From NCBI GenBank assembly GCA_964371555.1, contig CAYJMQ010000012.1, forward strand, positions 1 to 46,273: a DNA stretch of 46,273 nucleotides, in the 5' to 3' direction. Position 1 is the stretch's first letter. Every line of letters begins with the position of its first letter. The DNA is from CAYJMQ01 sp964371555. GTDB taxonomy: Bacteria > Bdellovibrionota > JACOXK01 > 2-02-FULL-40-11. The position numbers were made by a program, and so were the translations under genes. Shown in pieces: positions 18,220-26,966 of the stretch. A model generated the notes under the pieces. That model was not told the DNA's origin and did not search any database. It was given only the letters and a program-made list of their open reading frames with translations.

Positions 18220-19356
18220 ATGGTCGTGAAATATACTTTTGGACATATTGAGATTGGTCATCGTGCCAGATCACTTATTGAAGAAAGCTTTCAAAGAAAT
18301 TGGGTTTCTGCAGGGGAATACACAAAAAAATTTGAGGAGATCTTTTCTTCCACTTTTTCATATAGATATGCAGTGGCTGTCTCCAGTGGCACGAGCGCCT
18401 GTTTTGCGGCGCTTGCGGCTCTTCATGAATATGGGGCGACATGGGGAGATGAGGTCATCGTTCCAGCGCTTTCTTTTGTGGCGACAGCAAATGCAGTTCT
18501 CGCCGCAGGATTTAAGCCCGTCTTTGTCGATATCAGGCGTGAGACTCTGAATATGGATCCTCAAAAAATTGAGGCTGCCATCACCCCAAAAACACGCGCG
18601 ATTCTGGTTGTTCACACGATGGGAAAGCCGTGTGATATGGATAGCATCTGTCAGATCAAAGACAAGCATGGTCTGATCCTGCTCGAGGATTGCTGCGAGG
18701 CCCATGGAGCGAAATATAAGGGGAATTTTGTGGGGAACTTTGGGTTTGCCGGAATGTTTAGTTTTTATGCCGCCCATCTTGTCTGTTCTGGCGAAGGAGG
18801 GATGATTGTCACTCAAGATGACCAGTTTGTGAAATTTTTACGATCGATTCGTTCACATGGGCGGCCTGACGGGAGCGATTATTTTCAATTTGATCGTTTT
18901 GGATTGAATTGTAAAATGAATGATTTAGAGGCGGCGCTTGGGATCGAAGGGATGGAGAATTTTCAAGCCATTTTTGACCGGCGGAAGAAAAATCTGGCGT
19001 ATTTGTTAAAACAAAATCAGGATCTTCGCCATCTTCTTTATCTTCTGGAAGAGGCGCCGCATGAAGTCATTTCTCCTCACGCCTTTCCACTCGTCATCCG
19101 GGAGGATATCCCTATTGATCAGCATCATATCTCTAGCTATCTTCAAGAAGCGGGTGTGCAGGTTAAAACGCTTTTTGGGAGTCTTCCAACACAGCACCGT
19201 GCTTTTAAATTCCTGGGATATCGGGAGGGGGATTTTCCAGAATCGGAATATGTCGGTAAAAAAGGGCTTCATTTTGGCTGTCATCAATACTTGAATCAAA
19301 AAGAATTAGATTATGTCAGTGAGCATCTTCATACCTATTTTAGAAAGTATCTATAG
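18220..19356 (+). CDS. DegT/DnrJ/EryC1 fold PLP enzyme with His in place of the Schiff-base Lys
   Basis: 378 residues of the sugar aminotransferase (StrS) family: SSGTSACFAAL, VPALSFVATANA, LLEDCCEAHGA with the PLP-nitrogen Asp157, and SFYAAHLVCSGEGGM. At the position of the PLP lysine (SFYPTK in ordinary members) the codon is CAT, His186. The same exchange defines ColD and RfbH/E1, which use PLP or PMP to dehydrate a 4-keto sugar at C3. It may therefore be a 3-dehydratase and not a transaminase. RfbH has an iron-sulfur partner and a long N-terminal extension that is absent here, so ColD is the better model. First gene of the operon. Confidence 0.85.
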   Translation: MVVKYTFGHIEIGHRARSLIEESFQRNWVSAGEYTKKFEEIFSSTFSYRYAVAVSSGTSACFAALAALHEYGATWGDEVIVPALSFVATANAVLAAGFKPVFVDIRRETLNMDPQKIEAAITPKTRAILVVHTMGKPCDMDSICQIKDKHGLILLEDCCEAHGAKYKGNFVGNFGFAGMFSFYAAHLVCSGEGGMIVTQDDQFVKFLRSIRSHGRPDGSDYFQFDRFGLNCKMNDLEAALGIEGMENFQAIFDRRKKNLAYLLKQNQDLRHLLYLLEEAPHEVISPHAFPLVIREDIPIDQHHISSYLQEAGVQVKTLFGSLPTQHRAFKFLGYREGDFPESEYVGKKGLHFGCHQYLNQKELDYVSEHLHTYFRKYL

Positions 19357-19371
19357 GAGATCACGATATTA

Positions 19372-19391
19372 CCCCATAACTGAGGCCTTAC
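19372..19391. repeat. lone arm of the 15423-15546 repeat
   Basis: CCCCATAACTGAGGCCTTAC matches the right arm at 15526-15546 with one base deleted. No core follows it. It lies in the 39-bp gap between the first two operon genes and together with the arm at 15423 brackets the YfhO-like/PLP-enzyme pair in inverted orientation. Confidence 0.7.
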
Positions 19392-19395
19392 CGCG

Positions 19396-20328
19396 ATGAA
19401 AATCCTGGTTACGGGGGGGGCGGGCTACATCGGCTCCGTTCTGGTGCCAAAGCTTTTAGAGAGCGGATTTAAGGTTACCGTGATCGATGATTTTAGGTAT
19501 GGACAAACGTCTCTTTTGGAGTGCTGTCATCACAGATCGTTTGATGTCATTCGGGGAGATGCGCGAGACAAACAGCTGATTTCAAGGCATTTAAAAGAAG
19601 CGGATTTTATATTGCCGCTTGCGTGTCTGACAGGCGCTCCGATTTGCGATCGTGATCCTCACGGGGCCAAATCGATCAATTTTGATGCGGTAAAGAGCAT
19701 CTTAGATCTAAAAAGCAGGAATCAGGGGGTGATCTTTCCAAATACAAATAGTGGATATGGCGTGGGTCAAAAAGATATTTATTGTACCGAAGACTCCCCT
19801 TTGAACCCGATTTCCCTTTATGGGAGACTCAAAGTTGAATTGGAAAGTCTGCTCATGTCGTATGAAAACACCGTCAGTTTGCGTTTGGCCACCGTTTTTG
19901 GAATAAGTCCCCGCATGCGCCTCGATCTTTTGGTAAATGATTTTACTTATCGGGCTGTCAGGGATCGTTTTATCGTCCTTTATGAAGGGCGCTTTAAAAG
20001 GAATTTTATTCATGTTCGTGATGTGGCAAAGGCTTTTCTTCATTGTTTAAATAGATTCGATGGCATGAAAAATAATATATATAATATCGGTCTGAGCGAT
20101 GCTAATTTGAGTAAGATAGAATTATGTCAGATCATTCAGGAATTTTTGCCTGACTTCTATTGTGCGGCTGCGGATCTTAGACAAGATCCGGATCAGAGAA
20201 ACTATATTGTGAGCAATGAGAAAATTGAAAAGAGTGGCTATCTCGCAGAAATATCTTTGCGATATGGCATAGAAGAGCTTATTAAGGGTTTTCAGATTCT
20301 TTCGCGAAATCAGTTTTCTAACATATAA
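19396..20328 (+). CDS. NAD-dependent epimerase/dehydratase (SDR)
   Basis: 310 residues with TGGAGYIG (6-13), LPLACLTGAP, and the catalytic pair YGRLK (YxxxK) after NSGYGVG. These are extended SDR marks for nucleotide-sugar epimerases, dehydratases or reductases; substrate unknown. FNFIHVRDVAKAF-like and NIGLSD regions near the C-terminus are the sugar-binding part. It abuts the next gene (TAA directly followed by GTG). Confidence 0.87.
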   Translation: MKILVTGGAGYIGSVLVPKLLESGFKVTVIDDFRYGQTSLLECCHHRSFDVIRGDARDKQLISRHLKEADFILPLACLTGAPICDRDPHGAKSINFDAVKSILDLKSRNQGVIFPNTNSGYGVGQKDIYCTEDSPLNPISLYGRLKVELESLLMSYENTVSLRLATVFGISPRMRLDLLVNDFTYRAVRDRFIVLYEGRFKRNFIHVRDVAKAFLHCLNRFDGMKNNIYNIGLSDANLSKIELCQIIQEFLPDFYCAAADLRQDPDQRNYIVSNEKIEKSGYLAEISLRYGIEELIKGFQILSRNQFSNI

Positions 20329-21048
20329 GTGGATAACATCGTATTAGATATTGATTTTCTCATATTGTGCGGCGGTGAAAGCCGGCGTCTCAAAACAATT
20401 GCCCAAGGCGTTCCCAAGCCAATGATGCCGGTTAAAAACAGACCCTTTCTCGATTATGTAATTGAACATATATACTTATCCGGGGGGAGGCGTATTATTT
20501 TATTAACCGGGTATCAAAAAGAACTCATTAAAGAACATTACACCGATTCTCCTTTTAGAAAAAAACTTGAAATCCAATTTTCTGAGGAAAATACCCCGCT
20601 CGGCACCGGTGGGGCATTGAGGCAGGCGTCTTCGCTGATTCGCTATCCCGATTTTTTTGTAATAAATGGAGATACCTTTTGCGAGATTCATTTCCATGAA
20701 ATGCTCAAATTCCATTTAGAAAAGAAATCCGGGCTTACGATTGCGGTGACGGAAGGAAACGACAGGAATGATGTCGGCGTATTGAGGATGAATCAGATGA
20801 GCTGTCGTGTGGAGGGTTTTTCTCAAATGGGGATAAAAGAACAGGAATCCCCCAAATGGGTGAATACAGGCACTTACTTAATGAATCAACGGCTATTTGA
20901 TTTTTTCCCTCAAAGGAAGGAAATATCATTGGAATATGACGTTTTTCCAAATTGTGTTTTAGAGAATACTTATGGGTATCCTTTTTTTGGGAAGTTCATA
21001 GACATCGGTATTCCAGAGAGATACCATGCTGCCCTTTCCCTATTTTAA
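20329..21048 (+). CDS. sugar-1-phosphate nucleotidyltransferase (HddC-like)
   Basis: 239 residues. The N-terminal nucleotide loop LCGGESRRLKTIAQGVPKP is the signature seen in D-glycero-D-manno-heptose 1-phosphate guanylyltransferase HddC (RLK...LPKP) and its relatives, with a metal Asp in VINGDTF. With the HddA-like kinase at the other end of the operon, GDP-heptose is the most likely product, though other sugar phosphates cannot be excluded. The GTG start is used because it directly follows the TAA of the upstream gene. Confidence 0.78.
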   Translation: MDNIVLDIDFLILCGGESRRLKTIAQGVPKPMMPVKNRPFLDYVIEHIYLSGGRRIILLTGYQKELIKEHYTDSPFRKKLEIQFSEENTPLGTGGALRQASSLIRYPDFFVINGDTFCEIHFHEMLKFHLEKKSGLTIAVTEGNDRNDVGVLRMNQMSCRVEGFSQMGIKEQESPKWVNTGTYLMNQRLFDFFPQRKEISLEYDVFPNCVLENTYGYPFFGKFIDIGIPERYHAALSLF

Positions 21049-21053
21049 AAGAA

Positions 21054-22016
21054 ATGCTTCGAAGAGACTTAAATATAGAACTCTATAAAAAGATTTTTTT
21101 GATCAGGAGGGTCGAGGAAAAAATCCGGGAAATCTATCCCCAAGATGACATGAAGACCCCTGTTCATCTTTCTATAGGTGAAGAGGCGATTGTTTCTGGC
21201 ATTTGCCAGGCGTTGCGTGAGGGGGATCAGCTCTTTGGCTCGTATCGCAGTCATGGGCTCTATTTATGCCGGACGGGGGAAACCGACCGGTTTTTTGCGG
21301 AGCTCTACGGCAAAAAAACGGGACTTGCCAGGGGAAAGGCGGGATCGATGCATCTTCACGCCACCTCAGCAGGCTTTTTGCTTGCCTCGGCAGTGGTGAG
21401 CAGTCAAATTCCGGTAGCCGTTGGGGCAGCCTTTGCAAATAAAATCAAGAAAAATGGACATATCGTTTCTGTATTTTTCGGCGATGGCGCTCTTGAGGAA
21501 GGGGTATTTTGGGAAAGCTTAAATGCGGCCTGTTTAAAGAATATTCCGATTCTTTTCGTTTGTGAAGATAATGGGCTGTCTATTCATGCGGACTTAAAAT
21601 GCAGGCAAAGTTTTTCTTCTATTGCAAAGATTGCCTCTCAATTTACCCCGCATGTATTTCAGGAATCGACTACCGATCCGGAGGTGATCTATGAGTTGAC
21701 ACGAACCGCCCTCGATAGAATGAGAACCGATGGGAAACCTGCGTTTCTCCATTTGAAGTATTATCGTTATTTAGAGCATGTCGGCGTGGATGAAGATTTT
21801 AAATTTGGGTATCGGTCAAAAGGGGAGTATTTGGACTGGCTTGGGAAAGATCCGCTACATGTGCAGGAGAGAAAGCTTTTGTCTCTGGGAATTTCTAAAG
21901 ACATTATTTTAGATATCGAAAAACAAATCGCGGCCGATATTGAAAAAAGCGTTCAAAAAGCGAAAGAGGCCCCTTTTCCTGAAGACAACGAGCTTTGGGC
22001 GGATATTTACGCATGA
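21054..22016 (+). CDS. pyruvate dehydrogenase-type E1 component, alpha subunit
   Basis: 320 residues from MLRRDLNIELYKKIF; a longer frame to 20952 would overlap the preceding gene, so ATG 21054 is chosen. TPP site: GDGALEEG followed after about 25 residues by EDNG. FRSHG/RGKAGSMHL-like surroundings are typical of E1 alpha. E1 decarboxylates a 2-oxo acid and passes the two-carbon or acyl unit on. No lipoyl E2 or E3 gene is near, so in this operon it probably acts alone with E1 beta on a small acceptor, perhaps a sugar. Confidence 0.9.
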   Translation: MLRRDLNIELYKKIFLIRRVEEKIREIYPQDDMKTPVHLSIGEEAIVSGICQALREGDQLFGSYRSHGLYLCRTGETDRFFAELYGKKTGLARGKAGSMHLHATSAGFLLASAVVSSQIPVAVGAAFANKIKKNGHIVSVFFGDGALEEGVFWESLNAACLKNIPILFVCEDNGLSIHADLKCRQSFSSIAKIASQFTPHVFQESTTDPEVIYELTRTALDRMRTDGKPAFLHLKYYRYLEHVGVDEDFKFGYRSKGEYLDWLGKDPLHVQERKLLSLGISKDIILDIEKQIAADIEKSVQKAKEAPFPEDNELWADIYA

Positions 22017-23053
22017 GAGTCATTTCTTTTGGAGAAGCGATCCGGGAAGCCATTTTTGAAGAAATGGAAAGGGACGAGAGCGTTTTTTTATATGGATTGG
22101 GGGTTACAGATCACAAGGCTATTTTTGGAAGCACCCACGGTATTTTAGAAAAATTCGGACCCAAACGCTGTTTTGAAACTCCCTTATCAGAAGATGCCAT
22201 GACAGGTTTTGGCCTCGGGGCGGCAATGAACGGTTTGAGACCTATTCATGTTCATATCCGGGCTGACTTTTTGATGCTTGCGATGAATCAGATTGTCAAT
22301 ATGATTTCGTCGTACCGCTACATGACCGGGGGACAACTGAATGTTCCGCTGGTCATTCGGGCTGTTATAGGCAGGGGATGGGGGCAGTCATTCCAACATA
22401 GCAAAAGCCTTCATTCTTTCTTTGCTCATATCCCCGGCCTTAAAGTGGTTATGCCTACCTCGCCTTGTGATGCCAAGGGTCTCCTCATTTCAGCCATTCG
22501 GGATCCCAATCCGGTCATTTTTTTTGAGCACCGCTGGCTCTACTATGTTTCAGATCATGTCCCGAAAAATCTTGAACCTATTCCTTTGGGAAAGGCATCT
22601 GTTTTAAGACCTGGGAAAGATATGACTCTCATTGCGACCTCCTGGATGAATATTGAGGCCCTAAAGGCTGCCGAGATTCTGCAAAAGTATGGGGTGAGTG
22701 TGGAAGTCGTCGATCCCCGAACCATAAGTCCCCTGGATGAAGAGACCCTGATCCAGTCAGTTAAAAAAACCAGGGCATGTATGATTGCCGATTATGATTG
22801 GTTAAACTGTGGTTTCAGCGCCGAGGTTGCGGCGCGCATTTCAGAAAAATGCTTTTCAGATTTAAAGATGCCGATTCGAAGATTCGGCTTTCAGCCGACT
22901 CCCTGCCCCTCTTCAAGGCCGCTTGAAAATCAATTTTATCCCACTGCCAGGGATTTTATTATATATGTGGAAAAGGCATTTGGCCTCTCTCGTGTTGATG
23001 TTTCAGAGGAAGTTTTCTACAATTATGAACATAGATTTAAAGGGCCGTTTTAG
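22013..23053 (+). CDS. pyruvate dehydrogenase-type E1 component, beta subunit
   Basis: 346 residues from MRVISFGEAIREAIF. The TPP-activating Glu lies in FETPLSEDAMTGFGLGAAM, followed by QHSKSLHSFFAHIPGLKVVMP and SAIRDPNPVIFFEH, close to E1 beta of 2-oxo acid dehydrogenases. The start (22013) overlaps the alpha stop as ATGA, so the pair should be made in equal amounts and form the usual heterotetramer. The next gene starts directly after its stop. Confidence 0.92.
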   Translation: MRVISFGEAIREAIFEEMERDESVFLYGLGVTDHKAIFGSTHGILEKFGPKRCFETPLSEDAMTGFGLGAAMNGLRPIHVHIRADFLMLAMNQIVNMISSYRYMTGGQLNVPLVIRAVIGRGWGQSFQHSKSLHSFFAHIPGLKVVMPTSPCDAKGLLISAIRDPNPVIFFEHRWLYYVSDHVPKNLEPIPLGKASVLRPGKDMTLIATSWMNIEALKAAEILQKYGVSVEVVDPRTISPLDEETLIQSVKKTRACMIADYDWLNCGFSAEVAARISEKCFSDLKMPIRRFGFQPTPCPSSRPLENQFYPTARDFIIYVEKAFGLSRVDVSEEVFYNYEHRFKGPF

Positions 23054-24055
23054 ATGAGCTTTTGGCGAAACAAAAGGGTTTTGGTCACAGGGGGGACGGG
23101 CCTTATTGGAATTCCATTGGTGAAAAGACTTCTGGAAGAGGGGGCAAATGTGAAGGTTGTCAGTCTTGATGATCCCCCTGCCATCAATATGGAAGCGGAA
23201 TATATTAAGGGAAATCTTTGTGACTGGGCATTTTGTAAATCGATTGTTAAAAATATGGATGCGGTTTTTCACCTTGCCGGGACAAAAGGAGCCGTTTCTA
23301 CCGGTATTCAGAAGGCGGCGAGTTTTTTTGTGCCCCATCTTGTCTTTAATACCTTTATGATGGAAGCGGCAAGGCAGGGGGACGTCGATCGATATCTTTA
23401 TACCAGTACGGTGGGCATTTATCCGTCCGCAAAGATTTTTAAAGAGGAAAACGCATGGGACGGCCCCCCTCATTATACCAATTATTATGCGGGGTGGGCC
23501 AAGCGAATGGGGGAGCTTCAGGCTGAAGCCTATCAGCGTGAATTCGGATGGGACAAAATTGCGATCGTTCGCCCCGCGAATGTTTATGGTCCATTTGATT
23601 ACTTTGAGTCCGATTCTTCAATGGTGATCCCCTCCTTAATTAGAAGGGCTGTCAATGGCGAGGATCCCTTTGTGGTTTGGGGGGATGGATCTGCTATTCG
23701 GGATTTTGTCTATTCTGACGATGTTGCGGAGGGGATGCTTTTGGCGCTCGAAAAGGCTGCCGATGGTACGCCTCTCAACCTTGGATCGGGGATCGGTTAT
23801 TCCATTAAGACTCTCGTCAGCATTATTCAGGAATATATCCCTGAACTCAATGTAGAATGGGATTTCTCAAAACCGAAGGGGGAAGATATTCGGGTGTTGG
23901 ACATTTCCAGGGCCAAAGAGCGATTAGGATATGTGCCCCGAACTGATTTGCGGCGCGGCATTCAAATGACACTAGACTGGTATCGAAAATATCGGCTAAC
24001 CCCTCAGAAGCGCTTTCATCTCTTTCACCATCGAAATTTAATTGATGTGCCATGA
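23054..24055 (+). CDS. NAD-dependent epimerase (GDP-fucose synthase-like SDR), paralogue A
   Basis: 333 residues with TGGTGLIG (12-19), LAGTKG, RPANVYGPFD and VVWGDGSAIRDFVYSDD. Catalytic region NYYAGWAKRMGELQ holds Lys150 with Tyr144 and Tyr145, so the spacing to Lys is one or two residues longer than strict YxxxK. Relatives are GDP-4-keto-6-deoxy-mannose epimerase/reductases, which fits a GDP-sugar operon. Clearly related to the two SDR genes at 26007 and 26948. It ends in an ATGA overlap with the radical SAM gene. Confidence 0.85.
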   Translation: MSFWRNKRVLVTGGTGLIGIPLVKRLLEEGANVKVVSLDDPPAINMEAEYIKGNLCDWAFCKSIVKNMDAVFHLAGTKGAVSTGIQKAASFFVPHLVFNTFMMEAARQGDVDRYLYTSTVGIYPSAKIFKEENAWDGPPHYTNYYAGWAKRMGELQAEAYQREFGWDKIAIVRPANVYGPFDYFESDSSMVIPSLIRRAVNGEDPFVVWGDGSAIRDFVYSDDVAEGMLLALEKAADGTPLNLGSGIGYSIKTLVSIIQEYIPELNVEWDFSKPKGEDIRVLDISRAKERLGYVPRTDLRRGIQMTLDWYRKYRLTPQKRFHLFHHRNLIDVP

Positions 24056-26025
24056 TAAAATATGTTACTCCGACAGATAGGGTTAGAATTAATGTTGGAT
24101 TGATAAATATCAACAATAGCTTTTCCGGGCAAAATTATTTTCCCTATTCAGTAGGGTGTCTTCAGGCTTATGCTGAAAAATATCTCAAGGATAAAGACCG
24201 CTTTCATTTTTTGATACCGATCTTCAAAAGGCAGCCTGTTGAAAAAATTGTTAACGACCTCGAACATGCCGATATTGTTTTTTTTAGCGCCTATGTGTGG
24301 AACATTCGTCTTTCTCTGGAAGTGGCTTATCAATTAAAGAGAATAAATCCCCATATTTTAACTATTTTTGGCGGGCCTCAGGTTCCCGATCGGATTGAAC
24401 CCTTCCTTCGGCATAATCGACAAGTCGATTTTGCCTGTCATGGGGAAGGGGAACAGGCGTTCCTTTTTTTCCTGGAAAATTGTCAGGAAGGAATCTGGAA
24501 AGGGGTTCCCTCAATCAGTTATATTGACGATCATGGAAACCTGGTTCAGACAGAGCGCGCCAAGCGAATTCCAGATCTGGCGGCGCTGCCATCCCCATAT
24601 CTGTCGGGCGCTTTTGACAGATTAATGGATTTTCATCCCAATGAATCCTGGATCGCATTGTGGGAAACCAACAGGGGGTGTCCCTTTGCCTGCACATTTT
24701 GTGACTGGGGATCTGCGATTGCGAGTAAGGTATATCCCTTTGGCATCGACCGCGTATTAGAAGAGGTCGATTGGTTTAGTTCCAATAGCATTGAGTTTAT
24801 CTATTGCTGTGATGCGAATTTCGGAATTTTTTCCAGGGACTATGACATTGTCAAATATGTCGCCCAAAATAAGAAAAAATATGGCTATCCCAATGCCCTC
24901 TCTGTTCAAAACACAAAGAATTCTACGGAAAAATCTTACAATATTCAGAAAATATTGGGGGAAAGTGGTCTGAATAAGGGGGTGACGCTGTCGCTCCAAT
25001 CTGTTGATCCCACTACCTTAAAGAGCGTGAAACGCGCCAATATTAAAACCGACACCTTTAGTGAACTTCAGCATCGTTTTACGAAAGATAAGATTGAAAC
25101 ATATACAGATGTCATATTGGGTCTGCCTGGCGAGACCTATGATTCGTTTGCAAATGGCGTCTCTTCGATCATTGAACATGGACAACACAATCGAATGCAA
25201 TTCAATAATTTATCGGCGCTCCCCAACGCGGAGATGGGGGATCCCGATTATCAAAAAAAATATGGTTTTTGCCTGCGCGAAACCGATATTGTAAATATTC
25301 ACGGAAGCCTTGGAGAGATTGAGGAAGTCGCTGAAAAACAGCAGCTTGTCGTTGGAACCTCAACGATGCCCCCGGGGGATTGGGTAAGGGCCCGGGTTTT
25401 TTGTTGGATAACAGCCCTGCTTCATTTTGATAAAATGCTCCAAATTCCATTCATTCTTCTCCATGAAGTTTGTTCACTCTCCTATCGGGAAATGATTGAA
25501 TTGTTTATGGGGTCGGGGCCGGAGTTTCCCCTTCTTTCTGAATTAAAAATGTTTTTCTATGATAAGGCAAAAGATATTCAGAATGGGGGGGCGGAGTATT
25601 GTAAATCCAGGCAATGGCTAAACATCTGGTGGCCTGCCGATGAACTTGTTTTGATTAAACTTTGTGCCGAGGAGAAGCTTGGGCTGTTTTATAAAGAGGC
25701 CGAATCTTTATTTGACAAGCACCTTGAGAATCATTTCATTGCTTGTCCAAAGGATTTTCTACATCAGGCGGTCCAATTCAATCATCAATTGATCAAACTC
25801 CCTTTTATAGAATCAGATATGACGATTTCATTATCCTATAACTTTTGGGAGGTTTATCAGGCAGCCTATTGCGGTGAAAAGAGACCCGTTGAGGATGGAA
25901 ATTACAGGTATCAAATTATTCGTTCTGAAAAATCATGGAAAAACTGGGAGGATTGGTGCCAGGAAGTTGTCTGGTATGGGAATAAAAAGGGGGCATATTT
26001 ATATCCATGTCTGAGCGTTATTTGA
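24052..26025 (+). CDS. B12-binding-domain radical SAM protein
   Basis: 657 residues: a cobalamin-domain-like N-terminus (VGLININ, ADIVFFSAYVWNI, LTIFGGPQV), the cluster motif CPFACTFC (Cys210, 214, 217), then a barrel with SLQSVDPTTL and VILGLPGET, and a long C-terminal part rich in aromatics (ending WCQEVVWYGNKKG). Class B radical SAM enzymes often add methyl groups to unreactive carbon or phosphorus; others rearrange sugars. It is the radical step of this operon if the pathway idea holds. Start codon shared with the stop of the gene before (24052). Confidence 0.85.
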   Translation: MIKYVTPTDRVRINVGLININNSFSGQNYFPYSVGCLQAYAEKYLKDKDRFHFLIPIFKRQPVEKIVNDLEHADIVFFSAYVWNIRLSLEVAYQLKRINPHILTIFGGPQVPDRIEPFLRHNRQVDFACHGEGEQAFLFFLENCQEGIWKGVPSISYIDDHGNLVQTERAKRIPDLAALPSPYLSGAFDRLMDFHPNESWIALWETNRGCPFACTFCDWGSAIASKVYPFGIDRVLEEVDWFSSNSIEFIYCCDANFGIFSRDYDIVKYVAQNKKKYGYPNALSVQNTKNSTEKSYNIQKILGESGLNKGVTLSLQSVDPTTLKSVKRANIKTDTFSELQHRFTKDKIETYTDVILGLPGETYDSFANGVSSIIEHGQHNRMQFNNLSALPNAEMGDPDYQKKYGFCLRETDIVNIHGSLGEIEEVAEKQQLVVGTSTMPPGDWVRARVFCWITALLHFDKMLQIPFILLHEVCSLSYREMIELFMGSGPEFPLLSELKMFFYDKAKDIQNGGAEYCKSRQWLNIWWPADELVLIKLCAEEKLGLFYKEAESLFDKHLENHFIACPKDFLHQAVQFNHQLIKLPFIESDMTISLSYNFWEVYQAAYCGEKRPVEDGNYRYQIIRSEKSWKNWEDWCQEVVWYGNKKGAYLYPCLSVI

Positions 26026-26966
26026 TTGCAGGCGGAAGCGGCCTCGTGGGGACCCACTTATCTCAAGCTTTGCACAAGAGGGGAGTCGATTTTTTGTCAA
26101 CATATTATACCCGAAAACCAAGACTGCTTGCCCCATATTATCGCCAGTTTGATTTTACAAAGTTTTCAGACTGTCTCGATGCGACGAGGGGACGCCAGAT
26201 TGTATTTATTTGTGCCGCTCAAACGTTTGGCGCCCAAAAAATGAAAGAAAGCCCCGCTCAATCGGTCATTCCAAATTTGCAAATTTTTTCCGGCCTTCTG
26301 GAAGCCTGTCGCTTAAATGGCGCTAAAAAAGTAATTCTGATCAGCAGTTCGACGGTCTATCAGGATGCCCCCTTTCCAATTCATGAAGATCAGTTAGATC
26401 TCAATTTACCGCCGTACCCGATTTATTTTGGTGTGGGATGGCTTTTTCGTTTTGTTGAAAAGCTCGCTGTTTTCTATAATAAAACCTACGGTATGGAAAT
26501 GGGTGTCTTAAGAGCTGCAAATATTTATGGCCCTTACGATCATTTTGATGATGAAGCGGTCTCTCATGTTTTGCCTGCCCTGATCAAAAGGGCGCTCCAG
26601 AGAGAAAATCCATTTGTCGTTTGGGGCGATGAAACCGCGACGAGAGATTTTCTTTACGTTGAAGATTTAATCGACATTTTATTAAAACTGGCAGAACAAA
26701 AATTGGATGCGACTCCCATCAACGTGGGGAGTGGCGAGGCAACCACGGTTCGTACGGCTGTGTCGCATATTTTAAGAATCTGCGATCACCCGGTGAAGCC
26801 GCAGTTCGATTTGACGAAATCAACCGGAATTGCGTATCGGGCGCTGAATGTAGAGCGATTGCGCTCCAAAATAAAGAACCATTCCCAGACTTCTTTGGAA
26901 GACGGTCTTCAAAAAACTATTGAGTGGTATAGAGGGAAATATTCAAAGTGCGAAGAAAAGTTTTAA
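26007..26966 (+). CDS. SDR-fold protein, paralogue B, catalytic Lys lost
   Basis: 319 residues, fold and length like paralogue A: GGSGLVGT, FICAAQTFGA, ISSSTVYQ, RAANIYGPYD, FVVWGDETATRDFLYVED. In the catalytic strip IYFGVGWLFRFVEK the residue in line with Lys150 of paralogue A is Phe147, so the usual YxxxK acid/base pair looks incomplete. It may be a non-catalytic partner, or may use another residue. It overlaps the radical SAM gene by 19 bp and the next SDR gene by 19 bp. Confidence 0.83.
   Translation: MSERYLIAGGSGLVGTHLSQALHKRGVDFLSTYYTRKPRLLAPYYRQFDFTKFSDCLDATRGRQIVFICAAQTFGAQKMKESPAQSVIPNLQIFSGLLEACRLNGAKKVILISSSTVYQDAPFPIHEDQLDLNLPPYPIYFGVGWLFRFVEKLAVFYNKTYGMEMGVLRAANIYGPYDHFDDEAVSHVLPALIKRALQRENPFVVWGDETATRDFLYVEDLIDILLKLAEQKLDATPINVGSGEATTVRTAVSHILRICDHPVKPQFDLTKSTGIAYRALNVERLRSKIKNHSQTSLEDGLQKTIEWYRGKYSKCEEKF

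Noticed and set aside
20952..21053. Longer N-terminus for the E1 alpha gene
   Set aside because: It overlaps the nucleotidyltransferase gene by nearly 100 bp and has no resemblance to E1; ATG 21054 fits spacing and family.
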